Shown here: in pieces, positions 1 through 7,266 of the stretch
How the letters are laid out: each line of letters begins with the position of its first letter
How positions within the stretch are numbered: position 1 is the stretch's first letter
Source of the DNA: CG2-30-40-21 sp043806395
GTDB lineage: Bacteria > UBA9089 > CG2-30-40-21
NCBI GenBank assembly: GCA_043806395.1
Contig: JAZDHC010000256.1
Span: forward strand, 1 to 19,344
Length of the DNA stretch: 19,344 nt
Direction of reading: 5' to 3'
Program-made: the position numbers and the translations under genes
Notes under the pieces: generated by a model
Seen by the model: only the letters and a program-made list of their open reading frames with translations
The model's database searches: none
What the model was told of the DNA's origin: nothing

Positions 1-9
1 CAAAATGAG

Positions 10-194
10 AAAATGGTGTTTTGCGAGTCCTACGATAATAATGTAGAGGAGGGCTTCAGCCCTCCAATGGATGGAAGGCTGAAGCCTTCCGCTACTTGTG
101 GACGGCAAATGAGAGAGTGCCTACACATATAGTGTTATTGAAAGGTGATGGCTACCAAATATGACGATCAAAATGGTGTTTTGCGTAAGTCCTA
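10..194. repeat. Direct repeat pair flanking a REP-like double hairpin
   Basis: The 16-mer AAAATGGTGTTTTGCG occurs at 10-25 and again at 170-185. Both copies are followed by AGTCCTA (26-32 and 188-194), with two extra bases in the second. The pair brackets the double hairpin at 43-95. No coding region is seen in 1-261 on either strand; this stretch holds only repeats and the ribosome binding site of the next gene (AGAAGGAG, 244-251). Confidence 0.7.
43..95. repeat. REP-like double hairpin (BIME-type)
   Basis: The element opens with GTAG (43-46) and closes with CTAC (92-95). Between them lie two separate perfect 8-bp hairpins: GGAGGGCT/AGCCCTCC (48-55/58-65) and GGAAGGCT/AGCCTTCC (73-80/83-90). 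The two halves are also inverted copies of each other, 20 of 23 bases matching, around a 7-base spacer. A GTAG tetranucleotide next to a palindrome, present as an inverted pair, is the described architecture of REP/BIME elements mobilised by RAYT transposases. Assignment to that class is inference, since no RAYT gene is in the window. Confidence 0.7.
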
Positions 195-261
195 ATAGTA
201 ATTACCATGATTTAATGATATTAGCCCCTGAATAACCATTATTAGAAGGAGTAAAAAAACT

Positions 262-1164
262 ATGCGGATAACGATAAACCTCTTGACAGTTATTCTTGTC
301 TCTGCCTTAGTGATCACAGGCAGTGTCTTGCTCACCAGAGAGATTTGCCCATTGCCTCAGGTATTAACCCAAAAGAAATCCTTGCCAAAGGCAGGGAAAA
401 TGGCGGAGATTGAATTGGAAGCAAAAAAACTAAGCATTGGCGTAGCAAGAGTTACTGACGAAATGATGAGGTTTGAGGGTATTGTCTCTCAAAAAGAAAT
501 AAATGGAGAAGAAAAAACAGCCTGGTTAGTGTTTAAGCTCCCTGCAGCAGAGTTTGAGAATGCAGCCAGAACGCTGGAACAAATTGGGGGACTAAGGCAT
601 TCAAGGCTGACAACTGAGGACAAAACTGATGTTCATATGAAACTCCAGACACAACTTGAATCCCTTCAAGCATCCACAGCAAGATTAGTGTCTTCGTCCG
701 CTGGAACAGGAGAAAAACTTCCAGATATGCTGCAAATAGAAAATAAATTAAAGTGTACAGAAAGAGAGATGGGAGAGATAAAGGGGGAGATGGAAAGGCT
801 TGAAGACCAGATGGCATATGGCCTCATTTTCATCCGTATGTATGAAAGAAGGCTGATGCCTTTAAGTTATGGAGTCGCCTTTCAAAAATCTATAGACATT
901 GCCTGTCAAAATGGGCTGGATAATTGCATTAAAATCCTTGGAATCATTGTCTTCTGGATACTAAGCTCTTTGCCGTTGCTAACGGTTATTCTGATATTAT
1001 GGTTGATTGCTTTTTTGTTTCAGATTCGAGGTACAGGCAGAAAAAACCCCACCATTAACCCCTCCCAAAAAGAGAGTAATCTCGCCCCTTTGCCTGTTAA
1101 AGAAAATAAGCTGAAGATAGAGGATGGGAATATGGCTACAGAGGTTGTAGAGGATATGGAATAA
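262..1164 (+). CDS. DUF4349-like membrane-anchored protein
   Basis: This 300-residue protein has a hydrophobic N-terminus (about residues 5-24, a signal anchor or signal peptide). A DUF4349-like domain follows at about 50-195: the strand segment ending in WLVFKLPAAEFENAARTLEQIG, then a charged coiled coil (about 123-185), then the closing strand YGLIFIRMYE. A strong transmembrane segment lies at about 225-253, with a short charged tail beyond it. That layout (exported domain, coiled coil, C-terminal membrane helix) is typical of DUF4349 proteins, whose role is unknown. The ATG has a good ribosome binding site (AGAAGGAG at 244-251, spacing about 10). The gene stands alone: 380 bp of repeats separate it from the next one. 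Confidence 0.72.
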   Translation: MRITINLLTVILVSALVITGSVLLTREICPLPQVLTQKKSLPKAGKMAEIELEAKKLSIGVARVTDEMMRFEGIVSQKEINGEEKTAWLVFKLPAAEFENAARTLEQIGGLRHSRLTTEDKTDVHMKLQTQLESLQASTARLVSSSAGTGEKLPDMLQIENKLKCTEREMGEIKGEMERLEDQMAYGLIFIRMYERRLMPLSYGVAFQKSIDIACQNGLDNCIKILGIIVFWILSSLPLLTVILILWLIAFLFQIRGTGRKNPTINPSQKESNLAPLPVKENKLKIEDGNMATEVVEDME

Positions 1165-1181
1165 TTGGAGTCAAATCCTGA

Positions 1182-1391
1182 AAGGTAACTACTCAGGTAG
1201 AGGAATTCACCACAGAGACACGGAGAACACGGAGAACCACAAGAGATTTTCAGGGTGTTTTTAAGGTGTTCCACTACTATTTAAGGCAACTTCTTCTGCA
1301 AGAAAAGTGAGAAATGAAAAAATAAGGGCATTCTTTATCAATTCTCCGTGTTCTCCGTGCTCTCTGTGTCTCCGTGGTGAGTAGTTACCTT
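1182..1391. repeat. MITE-like inverted-repeat element, copy A (TIR GTAACTACTCA)
   Basis: The ends are a perfect 14-base inverted repeat: AAGGTAACTACTCA (1182-1195) against TGAGTAGTTACCTT (1378-1391). Inside these, the purine-rich stretch at 1208-1236 (CACCACAGAGACACGGAG and onward) pairs with 1342-1377; 1219-1236 and 1342-1359 are perfectly complementary over 18 bases. The middle, about 1237-1341, has no convincing ORF. The element fills most of the gap between the genes at 262 and 1544. The same type of terminus recurs at 9980-10068 and 13398-13566. Confidence 0.75.
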
Positions 1392-1424
1392 AGAATAATA
1401 CTATTATACGAGGAGGTGATGTAA

Positions 1425-1445
1425 ATGTTTCTTAATTTATCGTAG
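1425..1445 (+). CDS. Possible 6-codon leader or decapitated gene start
   Basis: A full-length Shine-Dalgarno sequence, AGGAGGTGAT (1411-1420), is followed four bases later by ATG and the codons for MFLNLS. A TAG stop (1443-1445) comes next. The stop lies within the GTAG that opens the REP-like hairpin at 1442-1466. The site could be a leader peptide, a gene start cut off by a repeat insertion, or chance. There is no evidence that it is translated. Confidence 0.25.
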   Translation: MFLNLS

Positions 1446-1498
1446 GGGCAGGGATCGTCTCTGTCCGAAACTGACACAGTTGTCCAAATACGGACAAC
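1442..1498. repeat. GTAGGGGC REP-like hairpin plus a short stem-loop
   Basis: GTAGGGGCAGGGATCG begins at 1442, and the following bases to 1466 fold back imperfectly (GGGCAGGGA against TCTCTGTCC, 7 of 9 with wobble). The first 12 bases including the flank (ATCGTAGGGGCA) match the REP-like copy at 18764-18775. A second small stem-loop, GTTGTCC/GGACAAC (1479-1485/1492-1498), lies just upstream of the ribosome binding site of the gene at 1544. It may be part of the repeat or a transcript structure. Confidence 0.5.
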
Positions 1499-1543
1499 CA
1501 CAAGTGGAGAGTGTCTCATAAAACAAAAGGAGAGTGAAAGGTT

Positions 1544-2890
1544 ATGAAAATGAAAAGATTGTTAATCGGATTGATGGCAGTAGCTATGATGATTGGACTG
1601 CCGGTGATTGGGCAGGCAATGCCAGGGGCTAATGTGTTGATATCTGTGATAGGTAATGGGGGTAAAGTAATTGAGGTGGACCCAATAACAAATAGTATAG
1701 TATGGGAATATGCAGGAACGGGGACAGCTCTCTATCCAATAAAAGCTATCCCTTTGACAAATGGTAATATCATCATCGCAGAGAACCAGCGGATAATGGA
1801 GGTTAATCGAACCAAGCAAATTGTATGGCAATGGAACAATAATAATGATACTTCATTTTATCCGCGAGATGTGGAAAAGACGCCACGGGGGACATTGCTT
1901 ATTACAGGAAGTGCTAATAATGTTAGCAAGGTAATGGAAACTACCTATCCTCCGTCTTTTGTTTTTTGGGATTCTTCTGCATTGTCGCTATCTGATCCTA
2001 CCGCAGCAGAAAGACTACCCGACAGCGGGACAGGGACATTTCCAGGTACATATCTTATTGCACAGAGGGGAACTTGGGATAATAATAATACGAATATTGG
2101 CAGTAAAGTAAGTCTCCTGCAGAGCAATGGAACTACTCTCTGGGAGTATACTGGGGTTAATTTTCCAGTACATGCTACCCTGCTTGCAGACAACTCAATA
2201 CTTATTGCTGATATGGGTAACAATCGAGCAATAAAGGTAGATTATGATACCAAGGCAATAATCTGGTCGTATGGGATGCCACAGATTGTGAAAGCTATTC
2301 AAATAGAAAACGGTAATTTCCTTATTGTTGCTGGGAGTAGGACGGTAGAGATTAACCCTATTGATGATTCCATTGTTTGGGAATATAGTGATGCAAATAG
2401 TTATTTTTCCGATGTAGAAATAAAAGGAATTATCAACATGGCAAAGATATCGTATAGGGTGCCAAGTACAGAGGGGGTGTATGGAAGTCAAACATATACA
2501 ATATTTGCCGGTGTAGTGGTGCCAATAGGGACACCAACAATTATTGGTTCGCCACTGATTGTTGCAAAGAAAACCGTTTCACCTACAGGTCCACAAGGTG
2601 CAGGGACGGTATTGACATATCAGATATCCTGTAAAAATACAGGAAATGATACTGCAGTAGATGTCCAGATTATTGATCAGGTGCCATTACCTGAAACTCA
2701 GTTCGTGATAGATAGTGCAAAAATAGTTACAGGTGGTATAATGCCAATTCAATACTCACATGATGGTGGCAATACCTATGATACTTCACAATCATTACCT
2801 ATAACACATATCAAATGGGCTGTAGACCCAATTGTTCCTGGTGCAGAGAGTGTAGTAGAGTTCAAGGCAAGGATAGTAGTTCAGCCGTAA
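1544..2890 (+). CDS. Secreted beta-propeller protein with C-terminal DUF11 domain
   Basis: The protein has 448 residues. A signal peptide spans about 1-25 (ending GQA). Five or six propeller-like blades follow at about 30-285. They are recognisable by recurring pairs of an NGNIIIA-type strand and an EVNxxxxxIVWEY-type strand, for example 43-56 (IEVDPITNSIVWEY), 74-97, 168-202, 217-244 and 257-281. This resembles the WD40-like and arylsulfotransferase-type propellers found in exported proteins; no catalytic residues can be assigned. Residues about 336-448 form a DUF11 domain (LTYQISCKNTGNDTAVDVQIIDQVP and a C-terminal strand FKARIVVQP). The ribosome binding site AAGGAGAG sits near 1527-1534. 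It is the first gene of a run of six exported-protein genes, so a surface or extracellular structural role is likely. Substrate or partner is unknown. Confidence 0.75.
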   Translation: MKMKRLLIGLMAVAMMIGLPVIGQAMPGANVLISVIGNGGKVIEVDPITNSIVWEYAGTGTALYPIKAIPLTNGNIIIAENQRIMEVNRTKQIVWQWNNNNDTSFYPRDVEKTPRGTLLITGSANNVSKVMETTYPPSFVFWDSSALSLSDPTAAERLPDSGTGTFPGTYLIAQRGTWDNNNTNIGSKVSLLQSNGTTLWEYTGVNFPVHATLLADNSILIADMGNNRAIKVDYDTKAIIWSYGMPQIVKAIQIENGNFLIVAGSRTVEINPIDDSIVWEYSDANSYFSDVEIKGIINMAKISYRVPSTEGVYGSQTYTIFAGVVVPIGTPTIIGSPLIVAKKTVSPTGPQGAGTVLTYQISCKNTGNDTAVDVQIIDQVPLPETQFVIDSAKIVTGGIMPIQYSHDGGNTYDTSQSLPITHIKWAVDPIVPGAESVVEFKARIVVQP

Positions 2891-2918
2891 AATCAAGGCA
2901 AGGCAACAAATTGAGGGT

Positions 2919-2946
2919 GTAGGGGCGTCATACATGGCGCCTCTAC
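2919..2946. repeat. GTAG...CTAC REP-like hairpin
   Basis: The element runs from GTAGGGGCG (2919-2927) to CGCCTCTAC (2938-2946). The arms are complementary at 8 of 9 positions around a 10-base loop containing ATACATG. The partial copy at 12200-12221 shares the ATACATG centre. Just downstream, CCCTAATC and GGTGGACGCTA (2970-2982) recur near 19258 and 14976, so this 100-bp intergenic gap is built largely of dispersed repeats. Confidence 0.65.
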
Positions 2947-3031
2947 ATTTCCCTAATCTCCTCTTGAGAGGGGTGGACGCTATTGCGAAGAGGTGGTGCA
3001 TAGCCTTTGCACTCCAAAGGAAAAAGAAAGA

Positions 3032-3559
3032 ATGCGTTGGTCAAATAGAGTAAAATTAATATTAATTGGTATGCTATTGGGGATAGGACTATTTTCAATT
3101 ACAAAGGATTGTTTTGCTCAGATACAAAATCAGGGCAAGGTATATTACCATGATGCTATTGGCAATAATTATTCTACGGAAAGCAATGTTGTTTTTACAG
3201 TAATAATAGATGAATATCCATTGCTTATCACGCTTGGTACCCAGACAACCATGGATACGGTTAATAGCAAGCCTGTACCCGGGGCAGATATTATCTATAT
3301 TATAACCTATGAAAACATTGGGACGCAAGCAATCCAAAGCCTTAGTATTACCAATAAACCTGACCTGACCCATGCAGAATATGTTGCTGACAGCCTGCGT
3401 ATGGGGACGGCTGGTTCAACATATGAGACGGCAGTTGGTAAAAGTGATAGACAAGATAGTGATGGGGCAGATTGGGATGGAATGGTGGTAAACTTTGATA
3501 TTGGTAATGTAGAGCCAGCAGAAAAAGGACAGGTGTATTTCAGGGTGAGGATCAGGTGA
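3032..3559 (+). CDS. Small secreted DUF11-domain protein
   Basis: From the ATG at 3032 the protein has 175 residues. A signal peptide covers about 1-30 (KLILIGMLLGIGLFSITKDCFAQ), then one DUF11-type domain spans about 60-175 (VPGADIIYIITYENIGTQAIQSLSITNKP). Its last 58 residues match the end of the protein at 4831-5805: both carry YVA.S..MGT.GSTY, a D-rich loop, and a closing strand ending YFRVRIR or YYQVRID. The two are paralogues. The chosen ATG follows AAAGG at 3016-3020; an in-frame GTG at 2993 would add 13 charged residues ahead of the signal peptide and is less likely. The stop overlaps the GTG start of the next gene, which implies translational coupling. Confidence 0.72.
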   Translation: MRWSNRVKLILIGMLLGIGLFSITKDCFAQIQNQGKVYYHDAIGNNYSTESNVVFTVIIDEYPLLITLGTQTTMDTVNSKPVPGADIIYIITYENIGTQAIQSLSITNKPDLTHAEYVADSLRMGTAGSTYETAVGKSDRQDSDGADWDGMVVNFDIGNVEPAEKGQVYFRVRIR

Positions 3560-4716
3560 AAATGGTGGGAAGGAATATGAGATTAGGAACATTGCTTATA
3601 TTTGTATTGTGCTGTAGTCCAGGAATATTGTTTGCTGAAAATATTGAGATTGTCAAGATGAGTGTCACAGATATTGGTGATAATTATGCCCGGATCCAAT
3701 GGGAAACCGCTACAGAGACAACCGGTCAGGTATTGTATCATCCTGTGCGAGAATTTCAGAATAATTTTGCCATAAGCATTGGCATGGAAACAACACATAG
3801 CATAATGCTGAATAAACTGCTTGCTGGCACAGTGTATCAGTATCAGGTAAGTGTCCGTGATTCTGTGGGAAGTACTACTGTTTCCCCCTGGGCAACATTT
3901 ACCACCACTGGCATACCCTTGCCACTGTTTGATGAGCTATGTGTGGGCAGCTTGACCAAAACGACAGCGATAATTACAAGCAAAACCAATGTACCCACCA
4001 AATTATGGGTGGAATATGGAACTGATACAGAGGAAGGGCAACCGCAAGGGTTGCCCCTACAATTGTATGATAATAAACTAATGATTCGTGGGGATTTAAG
4101 GGACTTTTATCAAATACAACTTGATGGGTTACAGCCAGATACAACATATCGCTTTCGGCTGACAGCCTATGATAATGATTGCCATGAGGTAATGTCAACT
4201 GACCATAAATTTACAACACTTGAGGATAATATTGCCCTTTACGCAACGGTTACAGGGACATTTATAGAATGCCCTGATGATAAATATATTTCCCGCGACA
4301 AGGGGTTTCTTGAACGAATAACAGATGGGAATACTAATTATTTTACCGGCATGGCAACAACAGGGGACTTAACAATTCAGGATCAGTATATTATCATTGA
4401 TCTTGGCAGCATTCAGCCCATTGACAGGATAAAGGTATATTGGCGAAGATTGGCTTATAGCCGGGACTATAGTGTTAAAATAAGTAATGATGGTGAAAAT
4501 TGGGGTACACTTGCCTCAGGAATTAATGCTGAAAATGGTATTGATGAGCTTTCAGATACAGGTGACCCCATGAAGGTTGTGCTGACAGAAGGTGATGGCA
4601 AAGAGGCACGATATATTCAGGTTTTTGTAGCAAGTGGTAGTGATTTCTTCCATAAGCATGAAGAGTGGAGGTTTGTACAATTAATGGAGGTGAAGGTGTA
4701 TTCAAGATCTTTTTGA
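3556..4716 (+). CDS. Secreted protein with two fibronectin III domains and a discoidin (F5/8 C) domain
   Basis: From GTG 3556 the protein has 386 residues. A signal peptide spans about 8-27. Fibronectin III domain one lies at about 30-118 (ARIQWETATETTGQVLY ... YQYQVSVRDSVG) and domain two at about 124-222 (LQPDTTYRFRLTAYDND). Residues about 224-384 resemble an F5/8 type C domain: VITDG-like RITDGNTNYF, YIIIDLGSIQPIDRIKVYW, YSVKISNDGENW, and ARYIQVFVAS. Such domains usually bind glycans or surfaces. The GTG overlaps the previous stop (GTGA) and has AGGGTGAGG upstream; ATG 3577 is an alternative. A REP-like palindrome lies inside the gene and encodes residues 161-170 (GQPQGLPLQL) in the second FN3 domain. 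The 114-bp gap downstream holds a TTTTTGACAGGATTAAC stretch of a type I recall as a common dispersed repeat. Confidence 0.75.
   Translation: MKMVGRNMRLGTLLIFVLCCSPGILFAENIEIVKMSVTDIGDNYARIQWETATETTGQVLYHPVREFQNNFAISIGMETTHSIMLNKLLAGTVYQYQVSVRDSVGSTTVSPWATFTTTGIPLPLFDELCVGSLTKTTAIITSKTNVPTKLWVEYGTDTEEGQPQGLPLQLYDNKLMIRGDLRDFYQIQLDGLQPDTTYRFRLTAYDNDCHEVMSTDHKFTTLEDNIALYATVTGTFIECPDDKYISRDKGFLERITDGNTNYFTGMATTGDLTIQDQYIIIDLGSIQPIDRIKVYWRRLAYSRDYSVKISNDGENWGTLASGINAENGIDELSDTGDPMKVVLTEGDGKEARYIQVFVASGSDFFHKHEEWRFVQLMEVKVYSRSF
4036..4067 (-). repeat. REP-like palindrome inside the FN3/discoidin gene
   Basis: GGGCAACC (4036-4043), loop GCAAG, GGTTGCCC (4049-4056), then CTAC (4057-4060). Read on the minus strand this is GTAG followed by a perfect 8-bp hairpin. 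The 32 bases 4036-4067 match the minus strand of 18760-18791 at 31 positions. Here the first G of the repeat is codon position 1, and the reading frame stays open. Confidence 0.85.
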
Positions 4717-4830
4717 CAGGATTAACAAGATGGACAAGATGTAATTCAAAGTATGCAAATAAAGGGGGTGATGCAGGAAAGTATTTCGTTACGATTGTTA
4801 TTGCAAATTAAAAATTAAGAAGGAGTGGAA

Positions 4831-5805
4831 ATGCGAAAGAATGTATTATTATGGATGATTGGTGTAACCTTGCTGTTTGGTGCACCATCACTAACGCTTG
4901 CCGCAGTGGGGACAAGCGGAACAACAGCAGGAGAGAAGATTGTCAGCGGTGGTGATATTGGTGATCCTGGGATAACAGATATGGCTGGCGATCTTGTAGT
5001 TACATATAAGATTGGTGTAGGTGACACCAAAACTACTACCTGTGCAACAGCTACAGTTACTGTGGGACAGATATATGGCGGTAAGTGGGGGACATTAACC
5101 GCTGACAAGAATGACTTGCCTGGAACAATGGTTGATTATGAGTATCAGTTGGTCAATCTGGGTAATGCTACGGATGTGTTTACCCTGTCATGTAATGCCA
5201 CAGGATTACCAGCAAGCTGGACTGCAACCATATTAAAAAATGGGGCAACAATTGGCAGCTTAACCGTGGCTGAGGATGCTATGGCAACATTTACGGTACG
5301 GGTAACCATACATGGCGAAGCTATTGACGATAACAAAGGAGTAATCGTGGTTACTGCCGAAACCGTAAACGATGGGGCAGCATATGTGGTGGGTAATTGG
5401 CAGTATGGTGGCATGGATTTCTTGACTGATAATGCAACCACAACATGTAGCTCAGCCATAATTGCCCTGACAAAGACATATCAGGTGGGAACCGCAACTG
5501 GTTATGCCGCAACCAATGCAAATGTGCCTGGCTCACTTGTAACCTATTGCCTTGAGTATCACAATAATGGAAGTGCAGATGCCAATGATGTTACAGTGAC
5601 GGATATGATGCCGAAGCATACAACATATGTGGCTGGGAGTATCAAGATGGGGACAAGCGGAAGTACATATGCTGGGGCACCTGTGAAAACGGATATTATT
5701 GATGCAGATGAAGCACAGTTTAGTGCAAATATTGTCCAGTTCAATCTGGGTACAGTAACTCATGGCACAGCTGGCAGATTATACTATCAGGTGAGAATCG
5801 ACTAA
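4831..5805 (+). CDS. Secreted protein with two DUF11-like domains
   Basis: From ATG 4831 the protein has 324 residues. A signal peptide covers about 1-25 (LLWMIGVTLLFGAPSLTLAA). An N-terminal beta domain at about 34-195 carries LVNLGNATDVFTLSCNATGLPASWTATILKNG, the pattern of DUF11/NEW3-type domains. A C-terminal DUF11 domain lies at about 208-324. The first domain resembles the start of the next gene's product (GG D.G ... ITCQP, TNTGNGADNIHLSAQ). The second resembles the small protein at 3032. The ATG is preferred over the upstream GTG at 4825 because AAGGAG occupies 4820-4825, giving a spacing of about 5 for the ATG. Its role is probably structural at the cell surface, like that of its neighbours; no enzymatic motif is seen. 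Confidence 0.75.
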   Translation: MRKNVLLWMIGVTLLFGAPSLTLAAVGTSGTTAGEKIVSGGDIGDPGITDMAGDLVVTYKIGVGDTKTTTCATATVTVGQIYGGKWGTLTADKNDLPGTMVDYEYQLVNLGNATDVFTLSCNATGLPASWTATILKNGATIGSLTVAEDAMATFTVRVTIHGEAIDDNKGVIVVTAETVNDGAAYVVGNWQYGGMDFLTDNATTTCSSAIIALTKTYQVGTATGYAATNANVPGSLVTYCLEYHNNGSADANDVTVTDMMPKHTTYVAGSIKMGTSGSTYAGAPVKTDIIDADEAQFSANIVQFNLGTVTHGTAGRLYYQVRID

Positions 5806-5853
5806 TATCACAACCTTGTGATACAAACGACTGATACCGTGGAGGTTATAGAT

Positions 5854-7245
5854 TTGCAGCAGCTATTCATTAATCCCAGATTAATACTGTATGTCATGGG
5901 GGCATGCCTGTGGTGTGTCTCCATGCTTTTTACGCCATTGGTGTGTGCTGAACCTGCACCTGCAGGGATAGCTATCACCAATGGTGGGGATAATGGTACC
6001 GCTGTATTCGTTGATGGGGTTAATCAGCCAGGGGATGTTATACTCAGATATAATAACAAGGCAATCACCTGCCAGCCAACAACCCTTATTGTTGGACAGG
6101 TTCATGAAATAGGCATGACAAATACCACGGGTCAAATCCAGAATATACCCATAGGTAGCCCTATTTATTATCATTATCAAACCACAAATACAGGTAACGG
6201 TGCGGATAACATTCACCTTTCGGCACAGATAATTACCGCTACTGGAGGTACATGGACAGCCTTGTTGGTTGAAAACCAGCAGGACATTGCCATAATTTCA
6301 CCCAAAAACCTTGAGCCAAATCAAACCCTTTCCTTTTCTCTCAAGGTTATACCGCCGTCAGGTGTTATTTCAGGCAGTTGTACGGTTAAGGTAACTGCGG
6401 CTGACTCTTATTTTCAGGCTCATACTATTAACGACGGCTGGCCACAGGGACAGGATGCGGATATGCGGCAGGATGTGGTTACTACTATTATTATCCCGCC
6501 AATTACAGAGGAGCATGGCGGTGAGGTAAAATCTACAGACAAGATAGCCGAGGTAATAATACCACCTGCTGCAATGCCTGAGGATGTTTATGTAAACATA
6601 ATCCCTATAACAGCAACAGCGACAGCTGTATCCGAAGGCATGATTGCAGCCATCCTTGATCCTTTTATAGAACCCATACCAGGGACAGTAACATATGAAT
6701 TTGTTGCTAAGACTGTGGGTACTCAGAGTCAGGCTGTTAAACAATTCAATACAAATGTGACCATAAGCATCTCATATCCAGATATCAATCAGGACGGTCT
6801 GGTTGATGGCACTAATATTCCTGAAACTACATTGCGATTATTTAGATTAAATGAGCAAACCCAGCGGTTTGAGATAATTCCAGACTCATGGGTTGAGCCA
6901 GAGGCAAACAGGGTTGTGGCAAATGTAGATCATTTTTCGTATTATTCTGTACTGGCTTATACTCCAAAGGTAATGGGTATCTCTGAGGTGGTAAATTATC
7001 CCAATCCATTTGATATGACTACAGTTAACTACATGACCTTTGGACCATTACCATTAAACGAAAATGTGGTTATTGAGATATACACCTTAGATGGTGAAAT
7101 TGTCCAGACACTAAATGCCCAAAACGGGACATGCCAATGGGATGGACGAAACAGTGATGGGGATAAAGTCTCAAGCGGCATGTATATTTATATGGTGAAG
7201 ATGAAGGCAGAGAGGAAGATAGGGAAAATGACGGTGATAAGGTAG
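5854..7245 (+). CDS. Multidomain surface protein with C-terminal FlgD/T9SS-like domain
   Basis: TTG 5854 is chosen because GGAGG stands at 5841-5845; an upstream GTG at 5818 has no visible ribosome binding site. The 463-residue product begins with a signal peptide (about 8-31, ending LVCAEP). A DUF11-like domain follows at about 40-185. A domain at about 220-369 contains GGEV...IIPPAAMPEDVYV, reminiscent of ZU5-like modules, and DINQDGLVDG (310-319), a calcium-loop-like motif. The C-terminal 85 residues (about 378-463) hold NYPNPFDMTT, EIYTLDGEIVQTL, QWDGRNSDGDKVSSGMYIYMVKM and KMTVIR. That is the FlgD Ig-like or T9SS type A-like sorting fold. The gene for a PorV-like barrel lies 21 bp downstream, which fits a cargo-and-secretion-factor pair, though this is inference. 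Confidence 0.72.
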   Translation: MQQLFINPRLILYVMGACLWCVSMLFTPLVCAEPAPAGIAITNGGDNGTAVFVDGVNQPGDVILRYNNKAITCQPTTLIVGQVHEIGMTNTTGQIQNIPIGSPIYYHYQTTNTGNGADNIHLSAQIITATGGTWTALLVENQQDIAIISPKNLEPNQTLSFSLKVIPPSGVISGSCTVKVTAADSYFQAHTINDGWPQGQDADMRQDVVTTIIIPPITEEHGGEVKSTDKIAEVIIPPAAMPEDVYVNIIPITATATAVSEGMIAAILDPFIEPIPGTVTYEFVAKTVGTQSQAVKQFNTNVTISISYPDINQDGLVDGTNIPETTLRLFRLNEQTQRFEIIPDSWVEPEANRVVANVDHFSYYSVLAYTPKVMGISEVVNYPNPFDMTTVNYMTFGPLPLNENVVIEIYTLDGEIVQTLNAQNGTCQWDGRNSDGDKVSSGMYIYMVKMKAERKIGKMTVIR

Positions 7246-7266
7246 GAGATCAAGAGGTGAAAGAAG

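Noticed and set aside
1182..1391. Repeat arms as a CRISPR array
   Set aside because: The arms are inverted and imperfect, with no regular direct repeats and spacers and no cas genes.
4711..4742. TTTTTGACAGGATTAAC stretch after the discoidin gene as a defined element
   Set aside because: Only one copy is in the window, so the repeat status rests on memory; it provides the stop region of the gene but cannot be delimited here.
5818..5853. GTG 5818 as the start of the FlgD-tailed surface protein
   Set aside because: No ribosome binding site precedes it, whereas GGAGG is correctly placed for TTG 5854, and the extra 12 residues would put acidic sequence ahead of the signal peptide.
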